The position numbers and the translations under genes were made by a program. Shown here in pieces: positions 58,767-64,000 of a DNA stretch of 64,000 bases. The DNA lies in NCBI RefSeq assembly GCF_024508295.1, contig NZ_CP101990.1, positions 1,922,001 through 1,986,000 of the forward strand. The letters run 5' to 3'. The first letter of the stretch is position 1. Each line of letters begins with the position of its first letter. The notes below the pieces were generated by a model that was not told where the DNA came from, ran no database searches, and worked only from the letters and a program-made list of their open reading frames with translations. Source of the DNA: Aeromicrobium duanguangcaii. GTDB lineage: Bacteria; Actinomycetota; Actinomycetes; Propionibacteriales; Nocardioidaceae.

Positions 58767-59225
58767 TCAGGTCAGGGTGCCGCCATGCAGCAGGGTCGCC
58801 AGTACGTCGCCGTACTGACGCTCCATCCGCTCGCCGTAGTCGCCCTCGTCGTGGACCGCCGCCGCGGCCGGGTCGACGCGACCGGCGCGCAGGACCAGGT
58901 CGAGCTCGTACTCCTCGCCGCCGGCGCTGATCACCGCCGGATCACCGGTGATCGTGAAGGACGCCTGCGGGTCGGGCTCGGCGCCGAGCCGGACGATCGC
59001 GAGCACACCGACCACCCAGACGTGACGGTCGGGCACGTCGAGGTGCACCGACGCTCCGGCACGCAGCCCGAGCTCACGCAGCCCGCCGGCCAGCGAGGCC
59101 GACTCGTGCAGCAGCTGGGCGTACGACAGCGTGCCGGCGGCAGTGACCAGGGCGGAGTCGTCGGCGCGGCCCTGGATCACATGGAGGTCCAGCGCCCGGA
59201 AGGCGATGCTCTGCGGTCGTGCCAT
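58767..59225 (-). CDS. Isolated ANL (acyl-CoA synthetase-like) N-terminal fragment protein
   Basis: Protein of 152 residues resembling only the start of AMP-forming acyl-CoA synthetases: [33 protein letters not shown] and [16 protein letters not shown]. The AMP-binding P-loop, the A5-A8 motifs and the C-terminal lid are absent, so it cannot adenylate on its own. TIGR03089-type actinobacterial proteins are similarly cut short. Its ATG overlaps the preceding crotonase-like stop (TGATG), so the two are translated together. Function unknown. Confidence 0.75.
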   Translation of the reverse strand: MARPQSIAFRALDLHVIQGRADDSALVTAAGTLSYAQLLHESASLAGGLRELGLRAGASVHLDVPDRHVWVVGVLAIVRLGAEPDPQASFTITGDPAVISAGGEEYELDLVLRAGRVDPAAAAVHDEGDYGERMERQYGDVLATLLHGGTLT

Positions 59226-59953
59226 CAGTGTCCCCTGAAGATCGGCTCGCGCTTCTCGGCGCGGGCGGTGGCAGCTTCCTTAACGTCCTCGCTGGCCCAG
59301 ACGTCGGCGAAGCTCTGTGCGATCCGCTCGTCGTCGGCGGTCGTGCCGTTGAGCACGAGCTTGTTGTGGGCCAGTGTGAGCGGCGCCAGGCGGGCGATCT
59401 CGTGCGCCCAGGCGATCGCGTCGTCGAGCGTGCCAGGGCGGTCGGCGAGACCGCAGGACAGGGCCTCGTCGCGGTCGATCGTGTCGGCCGCCAGCATGAC
59501 GCGACGGGCCCGGCCGCTGCCGGCGAGCTCGGCGAGGGTGCGGATGGTCCACGCGTCCACGGCCATGCCGTTGCGCGCGGTGGGGACGGCGAAGCGCGCC
59601 CGCTCGTCCACGACCCGCAGGTCGCACGCGATGGCGAGCTGGGTGCCCGCGCCGATCGCCGGCCCGTTGACCGCCGCGATGACGGGCACCGGCAGTCGGG
59701 TCAGCCCGTGGAGCATCTCGTAGAGCGCCGTGATGAACGCGTCGCCGTAGACGCCGTCGAGGTCGGCGCCCGCGCAGAACGCGGTGCCCTCCCCCGTCAC
59801 CACGATGGCCCGGGCGCCGGACTCCACGGCGTCGGCCGCGGCCGCGTGCAGCGCCTGGCACAGCTCCAGGTTCAGGGCGTTGCGTCGATCAGGTCGCCGC
59901 AGCGTCAGCAGCACGACGTCGCCGTCGCGCGCGGTGGTCAGCAGGTCGGACAT
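59225..59953 (-). CDS. Crotonase-fold protein lacking catalytic glutamates
   Basis: Enoyl-CoA hydratase/isomerase-superfamily protein of 242 residues. The CoA and oxyanion-hole elements are present (GEGTAFCAGADLDG at about 54-67; VIAAVNGPAIGAG at about 91-103). Aligned with mitochondrial hydratase, however, both catalytic glutamates are replaced, by Gln at about 105 (GTQLAIACD) and Thr at about 125 (FAVPTARNG). Hydration of enoyl-CoA is therefore unlikely. I chose the ATG at 59953, seven bases after TAGGTT. Coupled to the ANL-like fragment gene. Confidence 0.88.
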   Translation of the reverse strand: MSDLLTTARDGDVVLLTLRRPDRRNALNLELCQALHAAAADAVESGARAIVVTGEGTAFCAGADLDGVYGDAFITALYEMLHGLTRLPVPVIAAVNGPAIGAGTQLAIACDLRVVDERARFAVPTARNGMAVDAWTIRTLAELAGSGRARRVMLAADTIDRDEALSCGLADRPGTLDDAIAWAHEIARLAPLTLAHNKLVLNGTTADDERIAQSFADVWASEDVKEAATARAEKREPIFRGH

Positions 59954-59960
59954 GCGATCC

Positions 59961-59966
59961 AACCTA
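59961..59966 (-). promoter_or_regulatory. -10 box for leaderless crotonase-like gene
   Basis: TAGGTT, seven bases before the ATG at 59953. Confidence 0.5.
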
Positions 59967-59996
59967 GCGACCGACCACCGCGCGGACGGCGATGCC

Positions 59997-60815
59997 TCAC
60001 TTGACCTCGGTGCTCCGCACCCGCAGGAAGCCGAGCGTGCCGGGGATGACGATCCACAGGACGATCGTGACGGCCATCCGCAGGTAGTCGATCGGACCCA
60101 CGTCGATGGGGTCGCCGAGGAACGTCGTCCCCTCACGCACCATCATCACGGCGTAGTCGATCTGGATCCACGGCAGCAGGTCCCGCGCCCAGCCGAACAG
60201 CGCCAGCAGGACCGGGTAGACCATGAACGGCAGGATGAGCGCGGCCACGTAGAACACCGCGATCGCCGCCGGGGTGTTGAGCAGCAGCAGGGCCAGCGCG
60301 AACGCCATCCAGAAGAACAGCAGCTGCTGGAAGACGGTCCACGCCAGGTCGCTGACGGGCACATTCCAGACGACCTCGTTGGGCGTGATGACGCCGTAGA
60401 GGACGTTGCCCAGCACGCCGAACGCGATCGCGATCACCATGGTCGCCAGCGCCAGCAGGGACACGGCCACGAACTTCGCCAGGACGACCCTCGTGCGGTT
60501 CGGCTGGAGCGTGAAGGTCGTCAGGTGCGTGCGCTGGCTCCACTCGCTGCTGACGATCAAGATGGCGAAGACCGGCAGCAGGATCGACACCGGCAACGCC
60601 ATGACCTCGGCGAATCCGCCGGCGGTGATGGTGCTGTCGGAGTTGAGGCCCAACACCAGCAGGGTGAGCCCCATCGCCAGGAGGATGAAGATCCCCGTCA
60701 GGGCGAACAGCCAGACACCGCCGCGGGTGTCGATCATCTTGCGCAGCTCGACGCGGACCTCGCGGCCGAACGGGATCGCCGGGCGGGAGAGGTCGATGGT
60801 GGTGGTCGTGCTCAT
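59997..60815 (-). CDS. ABC-2 type transporter permease
   Basis: Membrane subunit of 272 residues with six hydrophobic segments and a Thr-rich N-terminus. SSEWSQRTHLTTFTLQPNRTRVVLAKF (about 90-115) is the coupling region typical of ABC-2 permeases of antibiotic or lipid exporters. The ATG overlaps the ATPase stop (ATGA). The pair is divergent from a NarL-type two-component system, which suggests envelope-stress or drug-responsive export. Substrate unknown. Confidence 0.9.
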   Translation of the reverse strand: MSTTTTIDLSRPAIPFGREVRVELRKMIDTRGGVWLFALTGIFILLAMGLTLLVLGLNSDSTITAGGFAEVMALPVSILLPVFAILIVSSEWSQRTHLTTFTLQPNRTRVVLAKFVAVSLLALATMVIAIAFGVLGNVLYGVITPNEVVWNVPVSDLAWTVFQQLLFFWMAFALALLLLNTPAAIAVFYVAALILPFMVYPVLLALFGWARDLLPWIQIDYAVMMVREGTTFLGDPIDVGPIDYLRMAVTIVLWIVIPGTLGFLRVRSTEVK

Positions 60816-61723
60816 GCCTGAGCTCCTTCGGTGGAGATGACGTCGCGCTGGTCCTCGGCGGTGAGCTGCAGGAACATCGCCTCGAGGCCTGCGCCCTCGG
60901 CCTGCCGCAGCTCGATGAGCGGCACCCCGGCGGCTGCGGCGGCGAGCCCGACCTGCTCGGGAGTCGCGGTGGAGGTGATCGCGTCGGATGCCTCGACGGC
61001 CTCGAGGCCGGCGGTCTTGAGCGCCTGGACGAGCGCCACGCGGTCGCGTGCCACGACGCGCGTTCCCGCGGTCGTGAGCAGCTCGTCCTTCGTGCCCCTG
61101 GAGACGATCCGGCCGTGGCCGATGACGATGAGGTCGTCGGCGATGATCTGGATCTCGTGCAGCAGGTGTGACGACAGCATCACGGTCCCGCCGCGGTTGG
61201 CGTACTCGCGCAGCAGCTGGCGCATCCAGTGGATGCCCGCCGGGTCGAGGCCGTTGGCGGGCTCGTCGAGGATGAGCACCTGCGGGTCACCCAGCAGCGC
61301 GTGGGCGATGCCCAGGCGCTGGCGCATGCCCAGCGAGTAGTTGCGCACCCGACGCTTGGACTCCTTGGGCGTGAGGCCCACCAGGGCGAGCATCTCGTCG
61401 ACGCGCTCGCTGGGCAGGCCCATCGTGATCGCGCCGATCGTCAGGACCTCCCGGCCGGTGCGGCCGCCGTGCTGGGCGGAGGCGTCGAGCAGGACGCCGA
61501 CCTGGCTGGCGGGGTTGGGGATGTCGGCGTACGCGACGCCACCGATGGTGGCGGTGCCGGCCGAGGGGCGGGTCAGCCCGGTGATCATCCGCATCGCGGT
61601 GGACTTGCCGGCGCCGTTCGGGCCGAGGAAGCCGGTGACGCGACCGGGCTGGCACACGAACGAGACGTCGTCCACGGCCCGGAAGTCGCCGTACGACTTC
61701 GAAAGATTCTTGACTTCGATCAT
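60812..61723 (-). CDS. ABC transporter ATPase (ABC-2 exporter type)
   Basis: ATPase of 303 residues with Walker A GPNGAGKST at about 34-42, a degenerate signature NYSLGMRQRLGIAHALLGDP (about 126-145), Walker B VLILDEPANGLDP and H-loop in MLSSHLLHEI. The sequence style matches bacitracin/lantibiotic-type DrrA/BcrA ATPases. I chose the ATG at 61723 with a GGTGGAG ribosome site. It forms an exporter with the next gene. Its start lies 130 bp from the divergent histidine kinase. Confidence 0.94.
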   Translation of the reverse strand: MIEVKNLSKSYGDFRAVDDVSFVCQPGRVTGFLGPNGAGKSTAMRMITGLTRPSAGTATIGGVAYADIPNPASQVGVLLDASAQHGGRTGREVLTIGAITMGLPSERVDEMLALVGLTPKESKRRVRNYSLGMRQRLGIAHALLGDPQVLILDEPANGLDPAGIHWMRQLLREYANRGGTVMLSSHLLHEIQIIADDLIVIGHGRIVSRGTKDELLTTAGTRVVARDRVALVQALKTAGLEAVEASDAITSTATPEQVGLAAAAAGVPLIELRQAEGAGLEAMFLQLTAEDQRDVISTEGAQA

Positions 61724-61840
61724 GACTCCACCCTGCCTGATCGGACGGACGTCCGGCAGCCACCGACACGCTCGAAGTGCTGGCCGAAAGTAGGGGGTCG
61801 CGATGCCGAACGCTCGAGGCGGTCCCGGCGCCGGCCCGCC

Positions 61841-61846
61841 TATCCT
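61841..61846 (+). promoter_or_regulatory. -10 box for the leaderless histidine kinase operon
   Basis: TATCCT, six bases before the GTG at 61853. Confidence 0.55.
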
Positions 61847-61852
61847 GAGGCG

Positions 61853-63013
61853 GTGACGATGCCCGCGCCCCCGATCTCGCGGTGGGGCCACACCTGGCGG
61901 ATCGCCCTGGTGCTGGGCATCTCGGGCCTCGCGTGGGGTCCCCTGGCCGAGTACCAGTGGGATCGCGCGCGCTGGTGGTTCTGGCTGGACCTGGCCGTCG
62001 GCGTCCTGAGCTTCGTCGCGATCTTCTGGCGGCGGCGGTTCCCCGTCGCGGTCGCGCTGACCACGAACATCGCGGCCGGCTTCTTCCTCAGCGCGGGCGG
62101 CCCGGCGACGATCTCCCTCTTCTCGCTGTCCACCAGGCGACGCTGGCGCGAGATCCTCCCGGTCAGCGCCGCCGGCTTCGCGTCGGGCGCGGCCTTCATC
62201 CTCTTCGCCGACCCCACGGCACCAAGCCGCGATTTCATCCTGGTCGACCTCGCGCTGCTCACGACGATCGTCGCGATCACGGTCGGCTGGGGCATGTACG
62301 CGGGGTCGCGGCGCGAGCTGCTGGCCACGTTGCGCGACCGGGCCGAGACCGCCGAGTCCGAGCAGGCGGCGCGCATCGCGCAGGCCAGGATCGCCGAGCG
62401 CGCGCAGATCGCCCGCGAGATGCACGACGTCCTCGCCCACCGGATCTCCATCGTGACGATGCACGCCGGCGCGCTGTCGTACCGCGACGACCTGTCCGCC
62501 GACGAGGTCAAGGCCACGGCGGCCACGATCGAGCAGAGCTCGAGACTGGCGTTGGTCGAGCTGCGCGAGGTGCTGGGCGTCCTGCGCGAGGGAGCCGGCG
62601 ATGCCGAGCCGGAGCCGCCGCAGCCGACCGCGGCGGCGATCGCCGACCTGGTCCAGCGCTTCCGCGACGCCGGGATGAACCTCGTCGTGGACGTGTCGGT
62701 CGACCCCGCGTCCATCCCGGCGCCGATCGGCCGCACGGCCTACCGCGTCGTCCAGGAAGGGCTCACCAACGCGGCCAAGCACGCCCCGCGCACGCGGGTC
62801 GAGCTGACGATGTCCGGCGGGCCCGAGACCGGACTCACGATCGAGGTCACGAACCGGATCCCGGCGGGGCAGCGGACCACGGCGTCGCCGCCCGAGTCGG
62901 GACTGGGCCTCATCGGTCTGACGGAGCGCGCGCAGCTGGCCGGCGGCGGGTTGCACCGCTCGACCACCACCGATCGGCACGTCCTGAGGGTGTGGCTACC
63001 GTGGGCGGCGTGA
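61853..63013 (+). CDS. NarL-type sensor histidine kinase
   Basis: Membrane sensor kinase of 386 residues. Four to five hydrophobic helices (about 14-150) with almost no extracellular domain resemble the DesK/LiaS intramembrane-sensing class. HisKA_3 has the phospho-His at about 191 in REMHDVLAHRISI, and the HATPase has VVQEGLTNAAKHAP and GLGLIGLTERAQLAGG. The GTG at 61853 follows a -10 box by six bases; an ATG two codons in is the alternative. Coupled to its response regulator (GTGA). Confidence 0.94.
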   Translation: MTMPAPPISRWGHTWRIALVLGISGLAWGPLAEYQWDRARWWFWLDLAVGVLSFVAIFWRRRFPVAVALTTNIAAGFFLSAGGPATISLFSLSTRRRWREILPVSAAGFASGAAFILFADPTAPSRDFILVDLALLTTIVAITVGWGMYAGSRRELLATLRDRAETAESEQAARIAQARIAERAQIAREMHDVLAHRISIVTMHAGALSYRDDLSADEVKATAATIEQSSRLALVELREVLGVLREGAGDAEPEPPQPTAAAIADLVQRFRDAGMNLVVDVSVDPASIPAPIGRTAYRVVQEGLTNAAKHAPRTRVELTMSGGPETGLTIEVTNRIPAGQRTTASPPESGLGLIGLTERAQLAGGGLHRSTTTDRHVLRVWLPWAA

Positions 63014-63660
63014 TTCGCGTCCTCGTCACCGACGACGACCCGCTCGTGCGCGCGGGCCTGAGCCTCATGCTCGGGGGCGCCGCGGCGCTGGAGGTCGTGG
63101 CCGAGGCCGCCGACGGGCGCGAGGCCGTGGCCGCCGTCCGCGAGCAGCCGGTGGACGTGGTCCTCATGGACCTGCGCATGCCGGTCATGGACGGCATCGA
63201 GGCGACCCGGGCCATCGTGGCCGCCCCCGAGGCCCCCAAGGTGCTGGTGCTGACCACGTTCGACGCGGACGACTACGTCGTCCGGGCTCTGTCCGCGGGC
63301 GCCGCGGGCTTCCTGCTGAAGGACACTCCCCCGCCGCAGATCGTCGACGCGATCCGGAAGGTCGCCGGCGGTGAGCCGATGCTCTCGCCCACCGTCACCG
63401 AGAACCTCATCCGCCGCGTCACCGCCGACTCGACCGACACCCGGCGCACCGGCGCGGCACGACTCGTCGACACCCTCAGCGAGCGTGAGCTGGAGGTCGC
63501 CCAGGCCATCGGTCAGGGCCGCTCCAACGCCGAGATCGCCGCCGAGCTGTTCATGAGCGTCGCCACCGTCAAGGCTCACATCTCGCGCATCTTCACCAAG
63601 CTCGACGCCGGCAACCGTGTGCAGGTCGCGATCACCATGCACGAGGCCGGGCGGCTGTAG
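63010..63660 (+). CDS. NarL/LuxR family response regulator
   Basis: Response regulator of 216 residues. The receiver has the acidic cluster TDDDP, phospho-Asp at about 54 in LMDLRMP, the Thr in [10 protein letters not shown] and Lys in FLLKDTPP. The C-terminal LuxR HTH has [28 protein letters not shown] and [13 protein letters not shown]. The GTG start overlaps the kinase stop. It likely controls the divergent ABC exporter. An upstream GTG at 63001 is possible. Confidence 0.95.
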   Translation: MIRVLVTDDDPLVRAGLSLMLGGAAALEVVAEAADGREAVAAVREQPVDVVLMDLRMPVMDGIEATRAIVAAPEAPKVLVLTTFDADDYVVRALSAGAAGFLLKDTPPPQIVDAIRKVAGGEPMLSPTVTENLIRRVTADSTDTRRTGAARLVDTLSERELEVAQAIGQGRSNAEIAAELFMSVATVKAHISRIFTKLDAGNRVQVAITMHEAGRL

Positions 63661-63697
63661 TCGCCCGACTTTTGGCATCGCACCGTCCCCCTGCCCG

Positions 63698-63756
63698 ACT
63701 TTTGGAACGCGTTTCACCCTTCCCGCCGGGAGAAGGGTGAAACGCGTTCCAAAAGT
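63698..63756. terminator. 24-bp perfect palindrome between convergent genes
   Basis: Arms ACTTTTGGAACGCGTTTCACCCTT and its complement with an 11-nt loop, preceded by the direct repeat GCCCGACTTTTGG at 63663 and 63693. Bidirectional terminator between the response regulator and rlmN; each side ends in a short T-rich run. Confidence 0.8.
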
Positions 63757-63776
63757 TCCGCGGGATGTGGCCGGTA

Positions 63777-64000
63777 CTACTCGGCGGCGGCGAGCTGGCC
63801 GCAGGCGCCGTCGATGTCGGAGCCGCGGGTGTCGCGGACCGTCGTCGGGATGCCCTTGGCCTCGAGCCGGCGGACGAACTCGCGCTCGTCCTCGCGGCGC
63901 GAGGCGGTCCACATCGAGCCGGGCGTGGGGTTCAGCGGGATCAGGTTGACGTGGACCCAGCCCCAGTCGCCGTAGGAGTTCAGCACGTCGCCCAGCAGGT
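63777..64000 (-). CDS. rlmN: 23S rRNA (adenine2503-C2)-methyltransferase RlmN, C-terminal part
   Basis: Only the last 74 or so residues are inside the window; the radical-SAM Cys cluster lies beyond it. The visible [15 protein letters not shown] and [19 protein letters not shown] are diagnostic of the RlmN C-terminus, including the conserved Cys in DGACGQL. RlmN methylates A2503 of 23S rRNA and some tRNAs at A37. Location downstream of dxr/ispG fits other actinobacteria. Confidence 0.93.
   Translation of the reverse strand, partial: LLGDVLNSYGDWGWVHVNLIPLNPTPGSMWTASRREDEREFVRRLEAKGIPTTVRDTRGSDIDGACGQLAAAE

Noticed and set aside
59225-59953. Functional enoyl-CoA hydratase
   Set aside because: Both catalytic glutamates are replaced when aligned to mitochondrial hydratase; only the fold assignment is kept.
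63777-63986. Complete small gene beginning at the Met near 63986
   Set aside because: The sequence continues in frame to the window edge and is the C-terminus of RlmN, so it is a partial gene.

Overview
The window is about 64 kb of dense, GC-rich actinobacterial chromosome. Gene content and order match the conserved recA-ftsK-dapA-thyA-pnp-infB-nusA-proS-ispG-dxr-rlmN neighbourhood of Mycobacterium and Streptomyces. Inserted catabolic blocks and protein style suggest a Nocardioidaceae-type organism such as Aeromicrobium or Nocardioides; the genus is inference. Both window ends cut genes: a DUF305 lipoprotein at the left and rlmN at the right. I see no rRNA, tRNA, CRISPR, insertion sequence or phage gene.

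Layout. 1-3.0 kb: a secreted LVIVD-repeat/Ig-like protein coupled to a DUF305 lipoprotein. 3.4-6.6 kb: a glutamate-type amino acid ABC importer (gluABCD), then an amidohydrolase. 8.2-13.6 kb: recA-recX, a DJ-1/PfpI protein, pgsA-cinA-clgR-DUF3046, and a DUF2752/CD225 membrane pair. 13.7-24.9 kb: ftsK, a CbiX-like protein, dapA-rnj, thyA-folA, azlCD and dapB. 24.9-31.7 kb: a complete cello-oligosaccharide operon (cebE-cebF-cebG-bglC-cebR-msiK) with two perfect CebR-type operators. 31.7-35.6 kb: pnp, rpsO and ribF. 35.6-41.4 kb: a phenylalanine/tyrosine (homogentisate) degradation operon with a divergent Lrp regulator and one uncharacterised gene at the maleylacetoacetate isomerase step. 42-49.4 kb: cardiolipin synthase and the rimP-nusA-ylxR-infB-rbfA-truB translation operon. 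49.4-54.1 kb: small hypothetical and lipoprotein genes with proS. 54.1-58.7 kb: the dxr-rip1-ispG block and a DUF4081/GNAT gene. 58.8-60 kb: a coupled pair of degenerate acyl-CoA enzyme relatives. 60-63.7 kb: an ABC-2 exporter divergent from a NarL-type two-component system.

Regulation. Many first genes carry a TANNNT-like -10 box ending 6-7 bases before the ATG/GTG, so leaderless transcription appears common here. Operon-internal genes use 1-4 base stop/start overlaps (ATGA, GTGA, TGATG) or strong Shine-Dalgarno sites. recA has both a LexA (SOS) box and a separate element matching the PafBC-type RecA-NDp promoter. Three long intergenic palindromes sit at gene ends.

The observations most worth following up are the unknown gene inside the homogentisate operon, the crotonase-fold protein lacking both catalytic glutamates coupled to an isolated ANL N-domain, the probable frameshift in a poly-G tract of a small lipoprotein gene, and the self-contained CebR/MsiK operon.
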